NCBI RefSeq assembly: GCF_003958645.1
Contig: NZ_RXLO01000004.1
Location: 186,001 to 250,000 of the forward strand
Reading direction: 5' to 3'
Source of the DNA: Chitinophaga rhizosphaerae
GTDB lineage: Bacteria; Bacteroidota; Bacteroidia; Chitinophagales; Chitinophagaceae
Length of the DNA stretch: 64,000 bases
The translations under genes were made by a program, and so were the position numbers. Every line of letters starts with the position of its first letter. The first letter of the stretch is position 1. Shown in pieces: positions 1 to 8,752 of the stretch. The notes beneath the pieces were generated by a model that ran no database searches, was not told the origin of the DNA, and was given only the letters and a program-made list of their open reading frames with translations.

Positions 1-400
1 ACGGCCTGGGGACCCAGTTTTTATTATTGAGGAACTTGCGGAGCAACTCCGGCGCATTCGTTTTGGCGACGATCTTCCGCTCGAAATCCAGCCCGGCACT
101 GAACCCCCAGAACTGGTGCGAATTCCGGGCATAACAGTAAATGCAGCCGTGCTCGCAGCCCTGGTAAGGGTTCATGGAGTACCACATGCCCACATCGGGA
201 CTGTCGACCTTATTCACGAGCGTTTTCGCGTTTTCTTCGAAGATCTGCGTGGGAACGTCCGCCTGCCACCAGTCGTCGATGCCTTCCGGATGTTCCTGCG
301 CGTATTCTTCCGCCAGGTATTTGTTCTTAGGGTTCACCTGGGCGCCGCGGCCTTTATAGTATGGGAATGAAGCGGGTGTATCGCTGAACGGGAGCGTCAT
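1..400 (-). CDS. PA0069-family radical SAM protein (5' part only)
   Basis: Only the first 133 codons are present; the gene runs off the left edge. The protein starts MTLPFSDTPASFPYYKGRG and carries a radical SAM iron-sulfur motif CxxxCxxC at C82, C86 and C89, in the context NPYQGCEHGCIYCYARNSH. This N-terminal layout is typical of the PA0069/Rv2578c family, which is related to spore photoproduct lyase and has no settled function. The ATG at 400 is the only sensible start; immediately upstream lies a large palindrome (404-441), so transcription is probably controlled there. Family identity is firm from the motif context; the reaction is unknown. Confidence 0.85.
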   Translation of the reverse strand, partial: MTLPFSDTPASFPYYKGRGAQVNPKNKYLAEEYAQEHPEGIDDWWQADVPTQIFEENAKTLVNKVDSPDVGMWYSMNPYQGCEHGCIYCYARNSHQFWGFSAGLDFERKIVAKTNAPELLRKFLNNKNWVPRP

Positions 401-403
401 ATA

Positions 404-441
404 CACTAATAATTTTAGTAAAAATACTAATTTTATTAGTG
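404..441. promoter_or_regulatory. 38-bp nested palindrome upstream of the radical SAM gene
   Basis: The outer arms CACTAATAA (404-412) and TTATTAGTG (433-441) and the inner arms TTAGTA (415-420) and TACTAA (425-430) share one centre at 422.5. Only positions 413/432, 414/431 and the central four bases break symmetry. It lies 4-41 nt upstream of the radical SAM start codon and 11 nt past the stop of the MutS-like gene. The position fits a repressor operator. A terminator is less likely because the stem is AT-rich and lacks a separate U-run. Confidence 0.55.
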
Positions 442-451
442 CAACAAAAAT

Positions 452-2233
452 TTATATGATCCCCATCTGCCGCATGAGGAAAGTGGCGTTTTTATTCCGC
501 GCGATGCCCGGCCGCATCGTATAGTCGAAGTGCAGTTTTCCGTTATCGAGACTGCTTTCGAAACAGTAGTTGCGCACCTGCCCGGGGCACTCCGCTTCCA
601 GCGCGCCCAGCTCCAGGTCGTGCGTGGCGATCATCCCCGCGCAGCGGAACTGCAGGAAATGCTTCACCAGCTCGCGGGAGCCCGTCAGCTTATCTTCGGA
701 ATTCGTGCCTTTGAGGATTTCGTCGAGGATGATGAACACTTCCTCCCCGCTTTTCAATACATCGATGATGCGTTGCAGCCGCTGCAGCTCGGCCTGGAAA
801 TAAGAAGTATGCCGCGCGATGGAATCCCTGATCCGCATAGACGTCATGATCCGCACCGGGTGGCACCGGAACCGTACCGCACAAACCGGCGCGCCGGTCA
901 TCGCCAGCAGCCAGTTCACGCCCACGCTCCGCAGGAAAGTACTTTTCCCGCTCATGTTCGACCCCGTCACGATGTGGCATTGTTCTTTTCCGGCGATGCT
1001 CCAGTCGTTTTTCACGCATTCGTTTTCGGGGATCAGCGGATGACCGATCCCTTCTCCACCGGTACCACTCATCCCTCCACCCACTTCGGGGAAAATATAA
1101 TCGGGGTGGTTGAAGGCAAAAGTGGCCAAACTGTTCGCCGTTTCCATGAGCGCGATCGCGTCCAGCCATTCGTCCATATCGCCGCGATGCCTTTCCTTCC
1201 ATCGTTCCAGGCGGAACATGCAGTGAATGTCGTACAGCATGATGGAATTCAGTACGATCCCCACCAGCAGGTTCATCCGCTGGTCGAGCGCGTTGCTCAC
1301 CCGCGCAAGGGCATGGAGCGAACGGTCGGCATCCGTGGCCGTACGCTTCTGCGCTTCCAGCCAGGGCACGCCTTTCCAGTCTTCCGCGCCGATCATCCGC
1401 AGCAACACCGCAAATTTCGCCAGTACCTTTTCCTTATTCGACACCAGGATGTGCTGGGCATTCACTTTCTTGACGTTCATCAGCAAAATCCCCCAGTTCA
1501 CGAACAGCGCCAGCAACATCCAGACATACGTGCCGGTGAAACCATAATACACCATACCGCCCAATACAAGCGCCGGCATCGCGTACGCCGCGATCCGCAA
1601 TCCCTTCCGGTGCACAAACTCCATGGGCGCGGATTTCCACAGGCGGATCTCCTCCATGTCGCGCGGAGACTCGTTCGCCAGCCGGGCATGCGCCGCAAAA
1701 TCCTGCCGGAACCCTATCCGGGGGCTTAACTCCCTTACGGCAGCCTGCATGTCGCGGATCGCACCGGCAGATTGCAGGGGAGATTTCAGCCAGTTGGCCA
1801 GCCGCGTCTTGCCCGACAGCGTGCCGGTGCGGTTGATATGCTGATACAGCGACGAGGGGCCGAACACGTCCAGGTCGCCGGAAAAATCATGCTGATCGTC
1901 GATAAACGCTTCGCCATCCTCAAAATCCGCGCCGCCGCCGGTCACCAGTTTCCGTTCTTTTTCATTGAGGGAAAGGAGTTCTTTCAGGTAAGCCTGGTGG
2001 TCTTTCCCTTTCTGGTACCGCGCCAGGCTCCAGACGAACCCGCAAACGAGCACGAATGCGCCCGCCAGCCAGGGCCAATGGAAATCCTGCCGGAAATACT
2101 GGATCGCCGTGAAAAGGATGCCCACAAAAGCCAGCAGCCGTATGAAACTGAGCTGTTTAAGCCGTGCATCCGTTTGGCGGAGGCGTTGGGAGATTTCGTC
2201 TATCCTTTGCTGGTAAGTGGTGGCGGTTTGCAT
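452..2233 (-). CDS. Membrane-anchored MutS-family ATPase (MutS domain V type)
   Basis: 593 aa. The C-terminal third is a MutS-type ABC ATPase: Walker A TGSNMSGKST at about residues 423-432 and a Walker B/D-loop region IILDEILKGTNSEDK. The N-terminal mismatch-binding and connector domains of canonical MutS are absent. In their place are two hydrophobic helices near residues 30-70 and two more near 214-252, so the protein is probably membrane bound. This architecture recurs in Bacteroidota as 'MutS family DNA mismatch repair protein', but a repair role is unproven. I chose the ATG at 2233, because the longer reading frame would begin at a GTG inside the terminator hairpin that follows icmF. The lysine-rich core and helical clamp region are retained. 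Confidence 0.85.
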   Translation of the reverse strand: MQTATTYQQRIDEISQRLRQTDARLKQLSFIRLLAFVGILFTAIQYFRQDFHWPWLAGAFVLVCGFVWSLARYQKGKDHQAYLKELLSLNEKERKLVTGGGADFEDGEAFIDDQHDFSGDLDVFGPSSLYQHINRTGTLSGKTRLANWLKSPLQSAGAIRDMQAAVRELSPRIGFRQDFAAHARLANESPRDMEEIRLWKSAPMEFVHRKGLRIAAYAMPALVLGGMVYYGFTGTYVWMLLALFVNWGILLMNVKKVNAQHILVSNKEKVLAKFAVLLRMIGAEDWKGVPWLEAQKRTATDADRSLHALARVSNALDQRMNLLVGIVLNSIMLYDIHCMFRLERWKERHRGDMDEWLDAIALMETANSLATFAFNHPDYIFPEVGGGMSGTGGEGIGHPLIPENECVKNDWSIAGKEQCHIVTGSNMSGKSTFLRSVGVNWLLAMTGAPVCAVRFRCHPVRIMTSMRIRDSIARHTSYFQAELQRLQRIIDVLKSGEEVFIILDEILKGTNSEDKLTGSRELVKHFLQFRCAGMIATHDLELGALEAECPGQVRNYCFESSLDNGKLHFDYTMRPGIARNKNATFLMRQMGII

Positions 2234-2282
2234 GCCGGAAAGATACGATAGAAGGAAATGAAATCCAGAAGCGATCAAAACA

Positions 2283-2311
2283 AAAAGCACGACCCTATCC
2301 GTCGTGCTTTT
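2283..2311. terminator. Bidirectional intrinsic terminator after icmF
   Basis: AAAAGCACGAC (2283-2293), loop CCTATCC, GTCGTGCTTTT (2301-2311): an 11-bp perfect stem with A- and T-runs. It lies 22 nt downstream of the icmF stop on the minus strand and separates icmF from the MutS-like gene. Confidence 0.85.
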
Positions 2312-2332
2312 CTTATGATTTGATATTTCCGG

Positions 2333-5300
2333 CTACATATTCCTGCGATACTGGCCGCCCACTTCGTACAGCGCATGCGTGATCTGCCCGAGGGTGCAGT
2401 ATTTCACGGTTTCCATAAGTTGCGCGAACAGGTTGCCGTTCTGCACCGCCACGTCCTGCAGTTTTTTCAGCTGCGTTTCTCCGTCGGCTGAATGCCGCTC
2501 CTGGAACGCGTTGAGCGCATTGATCTGGTATTCTTTTTCCTCCGTGGTGGAACGGATCACTTCCGCCGGAATGATCGTGGGCGAGCCGTTTTTATTGAGG
2601 AAGGTATTAACACCGATGATGGGAAACTCGCCGGAATGTTTCAACGATTCGTAATACAGGCTTTCTTCCTGGATCTTGTTGCGCTGGTACATCCTTTCCA
2701 TGGCGCCTAGCACGCCGCCGCGCTCGGTGATGCGGTTGAATTCCGCCAGCACGGCCTCTTCCACGAGGTCCGTCAGTTCTTCCACGAAAAAGCTACCCTG
2801 GTTGGGGTTTTCGTTCTTCGCCGTTCCCAGTTCCCGGTTGATGATGAGCTGAATGGCCATCGCACGGCGCACACTTTCTTCGGTGGGCGTGGTGATGGCT
2901 TCGTCGTACGCGTTGGTGTGGAGGGAATTGCAGTTGTCGTATATGGCGTAGAGCGCCTGCAGCGTGGTACGGATATCGTTGAAGTCGATCTCCTGCGCGT
3001 GCAAACTGCGGCCCGAGGTCTGGATGTGATATTTCAGTTTCTGCGAGCGGTCGTTCCCTTTGTATTTATACTTGATGGCCTTTGCCCAGATGCGCCGGGC
3101 CACACGGCCGATCACGGCGTATTCGGGGTCCATGCCGTTGCTGAAGAAGAAAGACAGGTTCGGCGCAAAATCGTCGATGTTCATGCCGCGGCTCAGGTAA
3201 TATTCCACGTACGTGAAACCGTTGGCCAGTGTGAACGCGAGCTGTGTGATGGGATTGGCGCCGGCTTCGGCAATGTGGTACCCCGAAATGCTCACCGAAT
3301 AGAAGTTGCGGACTTTCTCACGGATGAAATACTCCTGCACGTCGCCCATCAGCTTCAGCGCGAATTCGGTCGAGAAGATGCAGGTATTCTGCGCCTGGTC
3401 TTCCTTCAAAATATCGGCCTGCACCGTTCCGCGAACGGTGCTGAGCGCATAGGCTTTGATCTTCGCGTATACTTCCGGCTCCAGCACATCGCTGCCCGAA
3501 ATCCCCAGCAAGCGCAGGCCCAGCCCATCGTTACCATGGGGCAGTTCGCCATTGTACCTGGGAAGCGGGTGATCTTTGAATTTCTTCCGGATGATGGCAT
3601 CCACCTTTTCCTGGAGCCCCTCTTTCACGATGTATTTTTCACATTCCTGGTCGATGGCGGCGTTCATGAAAAAGGCGAGCAATATCGGTGCGGGCCCGTT
3701 GATGGTCATGGACACGGAGGTCTTGGGGTCGCAGAGGTCGAAGCCGGAATAGAGTTTTTTGGCATCGTCTACGGAAGCGATGCTCACGCCGCTGTTCCCG
3801 ATCTTCCCGTAAATATCCGGGCGATAGGCGGGGTCTTCGCCGTAAAGCGTTACGCTGTCGAACGCGGTAGACAGGCGTTTGGCCGGCTGATCCACCGAAA
3901 CGTAGTGAAACCTTTTATTGGTGCGCTCGGGCCCGCCTTCGCCGGCGAACATCCGCGTGGGGTCTTCGCCTTCGCGTTTCAGCGGGAACACGCCCGCTGC
4001 GTAAGGGAATTCTCCGGGGAGGTTTTCGGTGAGCTGCCAGCGGAGGATATCTCCCCAGTCGTTGTAATTCGGCAGCGACACTTTCGGGATGCGGGTATGG
4101 CTGAGGCTTTCGCTGAAAAGCGGCAGTTTGATGACTTTGTCGCGCACCTGGAATTCATAGTAATCGGCTTTGAACTTCGCTACCAGCGCGGGCCAGCCGT
4201 TGATGAGGGCTTTGCATTCCGGCGCGATCTTTTGCTGTACGTGCCGGCTGATTTCCTCCAGTTCGGCGGCATGTTTGAGCCCGGGCGTTTTGAGGACGCC
4301 ATCTAGCTGGTACCACTGTGTGGCGAGGGCGCATTGTTCCGTCACCCATTCGTTATACTCCGCGTTCGCCGTCGCGATTTCGGACAGGTAGCGGACGCGG
4401 GCGGGCGGGATGATGAGGGATTTGGTGGATGTGGCGGTCACGGGTTTATCGGGCTTGTCTTCCCCGAAGTGCGTGCCGGTTTTTTCCACGATCCGGTGCA
4501 TGAGCCGGCCAAAGAGCTGGTTCACGCCTGGGTCGTTGAATTGCGAAGCGATGGTGCCTACTACCGGGAGGACTTCGTCTTTCGCGTCCCACAAACCATT
4601 GTTGCGCTTATATTGCTTGCGCACGTCGTGCAGGGCATCGAGCGCGCCGGCTTTATCGAATTTATTGATACAGATGAGATCGGCGTAATCCAGCATGTTG
4701 ATCTTTTCCAGCTGGGAAGCGGCGCCGTATTCGGGGGTCATCACATACAACGGTACATCGCAGTAATCGACGATGGCGGTGTCGCTCTGGCCGATGCCGG
4801 AGGTTTCGAGGATGATAAAATCGAATGCGGCGGCTTTGCAGATATCGATGGCTTCCTGGATGTGGAGGCTGATCGCTTTATCGCTTTCGCGCGTGGCGAG
4901 CGAACGCATGTAGGCGCGGGGGTGGTGGATGGAGTTCATCCGGATGCGGTCTCCCAGCAGTGCGCCGCCCGTTTTCTTTTTGGACGGGTCTACGGAAATA
5001 ACGGCGATGGTTTTATCGGTGTACGTCCGCAGGAAGCGACGAACTAATTCGTCCGTAACGCTGGATTTACCGGCGCCGCCCGTTCCGGTGATACCGAGTA
5101 CGGGCACGGTGCGGGAGGCCATGATCTTGAGGTCTTCCTGCTGCCCGTTCAGCGCGAAATTTTCCGCGTAAGTGATGGCTTTTGCGATTTCCGGGGAGTC
5201 GAAATGCCGGAGTTTCGCGGCGTCCAGTTTCCATTTACCTTTTTCCACCGTTTCGAAATCGCACTGGCGGATAACGTCTTCGATCATGCCGGCGAGCCCG

Positions 5301-5677
5301 AACTTCCGGCCATCGTCCGGACTATAAATCCTGGCGATGCCGTATGCGTGCAGCTCATCGATTTCGGAGGGGAGGATGGTGCCGCCGCCGCCGCCGAAGA
5401 TGCGGATGTGGCCGCAGCCTTTTTCCTTCAGCAGGTCGTACATGTACTTGAAGAACTCGATGTGCCCGCCCTGGTACGACGTTACCGCGATGCCCTGCGC
5501 ATCTTCCTGGATGGCGCAGTCCACGATTTCGGCGGCGGAGCGGTTATGCCCGAGGTGGATCACTTCGGCGCCGGTGCCCTGCATGATGCGGCGCATAATG
5601 TTGATGGCCGCGTCGTGCCCGTCGAACAGGGCCGCTGCGGTTACAATCCTGATTTTGTTGTTCGGTGTATAAGTCAT
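2333..5677 (-). CDS. icmF: Fused isobutyryl-CoA mutase / G-protein chaperone (IcmF type)
   Basis: 1114 aa, the usual length for IcmF. Domain order: N-terminal B12-binding domain with the base-off histidine in FDGHDAAI (about residues 18-25), then a MeaB-like GTPase (P-loop [12 protein letters not shown] at about 195-206, [23 protein letters not shown]), then the large acyl-CoA mutase TIM-barrel. IcmF interconverts isobutyryl-CoA and n-butyryl-CoA (some members also pivalyl/isovaleryl-CoA) with adenosylcobalamin, while its G-domain handles cofactor loading. The substrate cannot be fixed from sequence reading alone. The start is the ATG at 5677; a TTG nine bases upstream is less likely. It is monocistronic here, with a terminator after it. 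The nearest regulator is the Nudix-fold protein at 6302-7006. Confidence 0.93.
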   Translation of the reverse strand: MTYTPNNKIRIVTAAALFDGHDAAINIMRRIMQGTGAEVIHLGHNRSAAEIVDCAIQEDAQGIAVTSYQGGHIEFFKYMYDLLKEKGCGHIRIFGGGGGTILPSEIDELHAYGIARIYSPDDGRKFGLAGMIEDVIRQCDFETVEKGKWKLDAAKLRHFDSPEIAKAITYAENFALNGQQEDLKIMASRTVPVLGITGTGGAGKSSVTDELVRRFLRTYTDKTIAVISVDPSKKKTGGALLGDRIRMNSIHHPRAYMRSLATRESDKAISLHIQEAIDICKAAAFDFIILETSGIGQSDTAIVDYCDVPLYVMTPEYGAASQLEKINMLDYADLICINKFDKAGALDALHDVRKQYKRNNGLWDAKDEVLPVVGTIASQFNDPGVNQLFGRLMHRIVEKTGTHFGEDKPDKPVTATSTKSLIIPPARVRYLSEIATANAEYNEWVTEQCALATQWYQLDGVLKTPGLKHAAELEEISRHVQQKIAPECKALINGWPALVAKFKADYYEFQVRDKVIKLPLFSESLSHTRIPKVSLPNYNDWGDILRWQLTENLPGEFPYAAGVFPLKREGEDPTRMFAGEGGPERTNKRFHYVSVDQPAKRLSTAFDSVTLYGEDPAYRPDIYGKIGNSGVSIASVDDAKKLYSGFDLCDPKTSVSMTINGPAPILLAFFMNAAIDQECEKYIVKEGLQEKVDAIIRKKFKDHPLPRYNGELPHGNDGLGLRLLGISGSDVLEPEVYAKIKAYALSTVRGTVQADILKEDQAQNTCIFSTEFALKLMGDVQEYFIREKVRNFYSVSISGYHIAEAGANPITQLAFTLANGFTYVEYYLSRGMNIDDFAPNLSFFFSNGMDPEYAVIGRVARRIWAKAIKYKYKGNDRSQKLKYHIQTSGRSLHAQEIDFNDIRTTLQALYAIYDNCNSLHTNAYDEAITTPTEESVRRAMAIQLIINRELGTAKNENPNQGSFFVEELTDLVEEAVLAEFNRITERGGVLGAMERMYQRNKIQEESLYYESLKHSGEFPIIGVNTFLNKNGSPTIIPAEVIRSTTEEKEYQINALNAFQERHSADGETQLKKLQDVAVQNGNLFAQLMETVKYCTLGQITHALYEVGGQYRRNM

Positions 5678-5890
5678 GTTTGACAAATCTTCTTATGCCT
5701 GGCGCGGCTAACGCCCGGGGGAAACATGCAAGTTACGAAAATAGCGGCTGCGGCTGCGGAGGAGAAGGAATTTGGAACATTGAAAGGCATATCCACCTTT
5801 CATTAAAAAATTTTCAACTGCAACCCCTTGCAACTGAATTTTTCACAGCGTTGAACGGCGGGCCGGCAACACACAAACAAGTAGGTAAAA

Positions 5891-5922
5891 TGAAAACAGG
5901 CTGTCCGGGATGGAACAGCCTG
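5891..5922 (-). terminator. Terminator-like hairpin
   Basis: CAGGCTGT (5897-5904) pairs with ACAGCCTG (5915-5922) across a 10-nt loop. On the minus strand the stem is followed by TTTTCATTTT. It would end minus-strand transcripts coming from the Nudix regulator side, about 380 nt beyond that gene's stop, or a small RNA made in between. Confidence 0.5.
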
Positions 5923-6123
5923 CTTAATGAAAGACATATTTGTCCTGCATCACAACGTGGAATTTGATAAAATGCAATATAATCAGATGATAAACGCCCC
6001 ATGAAGGCGCTGAATGGCTTGATGGCTTTCGCTCGGGTTCTCCTGAAATATCGTCTGTTGATTAAATATCTGGATTCAGAAATTGGTAGCTATTTAGGTC
6101 GATTACACCCTTCTCCGTTATAG

Positions 6124-6140
6124 TGTGTATATCGTACACA
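6124..6140. promoter_or_regulatory. Inverted repeat TGTGTA-N5-TACACA
   Basis: A 6-bp perfect inverted repeat with a 5-nt spacer, in AT-rich DNA between the Nudix-type regulator and icmF. The form and setting suggest a transcription-factor site. Binding by the adjacent regulator is a guess. Confidence 0.4.
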
Positions 6141-6301
6141 ATCTTAATTAAAACTTTGTTAAAAAACAATTTTTTCGCCCGAATTCTGAAAAATATACAC
6201 TTTTATGGGTGTCCCGGGTACATGGGAATCCCTCCATCAAACGCTTTACCATAAAGGATTTGAAGCCAGCTAAAATTTTTACCTCGAAGGTTAAAATCCT
6301 A

Positions 6302-7006
6302 TCAAAAACCGAGATTCTTTTTGTGGTGCAGGTTGTATTTATCGTGATTGAACTTGTAGAGCCTTGCCGGGCGGTGGCGCACGTCCTTTTCCTCCTCGTT
6401 CAGATCTACCAGGTAATCCATCGCGAAGAACTTTTTCCGGAAATTCCGGCGGTCGAGCTTCACGTCGAGGATGGCTTCGTACAGGTTCTGCAAATCGCGC
6501 AGGGAGAATTTCTTGGGTAGCAGGTTGAAGCCTACCGGCTGATCGATCACCTTGGCCTGGAGGCGCTGGTAGCAGGTATCGAGGATGTCTTTATGATCGA
6601 AAGCCATGTCCGTAATATCTTTCATGGAATGCCAGTGCAGCTCGTTCTCCTGCGTCTTCAGTTCCGAATGCTGGATGTTGACGAGCGAGTAGAACGCAAT
6701 GGTAACCACGCGCCCGGCAGGATGGCGGTTGATCCCCCCGAAAGCCTGCACCTGTTCCATATACACGTTCTCCAGCCCGGTACGGTCGCGCAATACGCGG
6801 TAGGCTGCGGTTTCAAGGTCTTCGTCGGGATGCACGATGTCGCCCAGCAAAGACGGTTTGCCTTTGTACTCCTTCAGGTCGGATTTGATGAGCAATACTT
6901 TTAACTCGTCTTCGTCGAACCCGAAAATCACGCAGTCCACCGAAATGGCCGCCATGAAATAATCCCGGATCTCGATGCGATGGGTGTTGATGTTTTTGGT
7001 GTGCAT
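6302..7006 (-). CDS. NrtR/AraR-type transcriptional regulator with Nudix-fold sensor domain
   Basis: 234 aa. Residues about 18-150 form a Nudix fold (AAISVDCVIFGFDEDELKVL, then GDIVHPDEDLETAAYRVLRD), and the C-terminal 80 residues form a winged-helix-like domain rich in basic residues (RRNFRKKFFAMDYL). The Nudix box is degenerate: where active enzymes have REUxEExG, this protein reads RVLRDRTG, so it should bind rather than hydrolyse its ligand. In Bacteroidota such proteins control sugar (arabinose-type AraR) or NAD metabolism (NrtR), but the neighbours here are icmF and an amidohydrolase, so the regulon is unclear. Its stop lies just past the 3' edge of the 624-bp gap before icmF. Confidence 0.82.
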   Translation of the reverse strand: MHTKNINTHRIEIRDYFMAAISVDCVIFGFDEDELKVLLIKSDLKEYKGKPSLLGDIVHPDEDLETAAYRVLRDRTGLENVYMEQVQAFGGINRHPAGRVVTIAFYSLVNIQHSELKTQENELHWHSMKDITDMAFDHKDILDTCYQRLQAKVIDQPVGFNLLPKKFSLRDLQNLYEAILDVKLDRRNFRKKFFAMDYLVDLNEEEKDVRHRPARLYKFNHDKYNLHHKKNLGF

Positions 7007-7045
7007 ACTTACATAATCGTGGAATGGTCAATAATCGCGGCGCAT

Positions 7046-8680
7046 TCACTGCGGCGCCTTGTAACGTGGCTTACCATTGATAAATGTAGCTAAAATCCTC
7101 GTGGTGAGTATCTGGTCTTCCTTTGCTTTCATTATATCCTGGCTGAGGATAACGAAATCCGCCACTTTCCCGGGGGTAAGGCTCCCTTTCGTCCCTTCTT
7201 CGAACGAGCCCTGCGCCGCCCAGAGGGTCATGCCTCTCAGGGCTTCCTGCCGGCTGAGCGCATTCTCCATCTGGAACCCTCCGGCCGGGTAACCCGCCGT
7301 ATCTTTCCGCGCCACCGCCGCATAGAACGTCCGCAGCGGATCGATCTTTTCTACGGGAAAGTCCGTCCCCAGCGGCATCCAGGTCACCTGGTTCAGCAAA
7401 TCCTTCAACGCGTACGCCGTTTTCACCCGCGTAGCCCCCAATCTCGCCTCCGCCCAATACATGTCTGACGTGGCATGGGTCGGCTGCACGGATGGAATAA
7501 TGCTGTAATCCCCGAAATACCGCCGGTCGATGGAATCCACCACCTGCGCGTGCTCGATGCGCCAACGCTTGTCGTTCCGGCCTTTCAGCACGTTCGCGTA
7601 CACCTGCAAAATTACCTTGTTCGCCGAATCCCCGATCGCGTGGGTACACATCTGGATATCCGACCCGGCCAGCAATCCGGCCATGGCGGCGAAATACGCG
7701 GAATCTTTCCGTAAAAAGCCCTTCCATCCCGGCTTGTCGGCATAATCATGTTTCAGGCAGGCGCCCCGCGAACCGAGCGCACCGTCTCCATAGAATTTCA
7801 CGCTGCGCACAAGGAGGTTGCCCTTTTCATACGGGCCATACTTCAATATCCAGTCGATATTTTCTTCGGAATCGCTCAGCATCACGTTCAGTTTGAGGCT
7901 CAGGCGATGGGTGGTGATGAGTTTTTCGAGGAGGCGCATTTCGGGGAGCGACAATCCGCAGTCGGTAATGCTGGTGATCCCCGCGGCCAGGCAATTCCGC
8001 TCCGCCGCAAGGATCGATGCGATCACGGTGGCGGTATCGGCTTCCGGGATCAATTTCGATACGCCGGAAATGGCATTGTCGATGAGGATGCCCGTCATGG
8101 CGCCGTTCTTCACTTCCACGGAACCACCGCCGTCGGTAGACGCGGGCGTGATACCGGCGAGCTTGATGGCGGCCTGGTTCACCAGCACGGCATGCCCGTC
8201 TACCCGCTCCAGGTACACAGGGCGGTCGGGAAACATGCGGTCGAGGGCCGATTTATCGGGATACACTTTCACGGGCCAGTCGTTCTGGTCCCATCCCCGG
8301 CCGATGATCCAGCCTTTGGGATTTTTGGCGGCGAAGTCGCGCACCCGCGCCAGGGCCTCGTCCCAGCTTCTGGCGCCGGTCAGGTCTACCGTCCGCAATG
8401 AAGCAGCGTATCCGAGAAAATGGGCGTGCGCGTCGTTAAACCCGGGAACGATGGTGCCTCCTTTGGCATCCAGCGCTTCTTTCGCGGAGAATCTTGCCAT
8501 CAATTCCTTTTCCGGCCCCGTGGCCACGATCTTGCCATTGGTAACGGCCATGGCCTGCATCACGCGAAAACCGGTATCCACCGTGTAGATGACGGCGTTG
8601 TGGACGAGGAGGTCCGCCGGTTCCTTACTTTTACAGGCAAAAAGGATAAAAGCCAGTGCTACTAGACTGCTGTGTTTCAT
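7046..8680 (-). CDS. Amidohydrolase family 3 lipoprotein (YtcJ-like)
   Basis: 544 aa. A short lipoprotein signal ends at LFAC-K, so the mature enzyme should be lipid-anchored outside the cytoplasm. The body is a YtcJ/AepA-type metal-dependent amidohydrolase: the metal-binding HxH occurs as NDAHAHFLG, further ligands lie in TITDCG and CTHAIGDSAN, and a typical C-terminal segment reads GSLTPGKVADFVILSQD. Members hydrolyse C-N bonds in cyclic or N-acyl substrates; the natural substrate is unknown. It stands 39 bp upstream of the Nudix regulator on the same strand, so the two could share a transcript. Confidence 0.88.
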   Translation of the reverse strand: MKHSSLVALAFILFACKSKEPADLLVHNAVIYTVDTGFRVMQAMAVTNGKIVATGPEKELMARFSAKEALDAKGGTIVPGFNDAHAHFLGYAASLRTVDLTGARSWDEALARVRDFAAKNPKGWIIGRGWDQNDWPVKVYPDKSALDRMFPDRPVYLERVDGHAVLVNQAAIKLAGITPASTDGGGSVEVKNGAMTGILIDNAISGVSKLIPEADTATVIASILAAERNCLAAGITSITDCGLSLPEMRLLEKLITTHRLSLKLNVMLSDSEENIDWILKYGPYEKGNLLVRSVKFYGDGALGSRGACLKHDYADKPGWKGFLRKDSAYFAAMAGLLAGSDIQMCTHAIGDSANKVILQVYANVLKGRNDKRWRIEHAQVVDSIDRRYFGDYSIIPSVQPTHATSDMYWAEARLGATRVKTAYALKDLLNQVTWMPLGTDFPVEKIDPLRTFYAAVARKDTAGYPAGGFQMENALSRQEALRGMTLWAAQGSFEEGTKGSLTPGKVADFVILSQDIMKAKEDQILTTRILATFINGKPRYKAPQ

Positions 8681-8752
8681 GGCAAGAATTTATTCGCGCG
8701 TGGTAACTAAAGTTTAAATTTACGGCAGACTTTTGATTTATCCAGATACATC

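Larger units (their letters stand above)
5678..6301. other. 624-bp non-coding stretch between the Nudix regulator and icmF
   Basis: No convincing coding sequence. A 62-codon minus-strand frame (5814-6002) has no recognisable features and runs through a terminator-like hairpin. The stretch holds that hairpin (5897-5922), an inverted repeat (6124-6140), AT-rich sequence around 6140-6200, and the icmF upstream region. An untranslated RNA on the minus strand between about 6120 and the hairpin is possible but not shown. Confidence 0.5.

Noticed and set aside
2234..2290. GTG start at 2290 for the MutS-like gene
   Set aside because: The codon lies inside the icmF terminator hairpin; the ATG at 2233 gives a family-like N-terminus.
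2918..5047. Long plus-strand open frames across icmF
   Set aside because: They lie wholly within the conserved mutase gene on the other strand and carry no motifs.
5814..6002. 62-codon minus-strand frame before icmF
   Set aside because: No domain or signal; it runs through a terminator-like hairpin and reads as random sequence.
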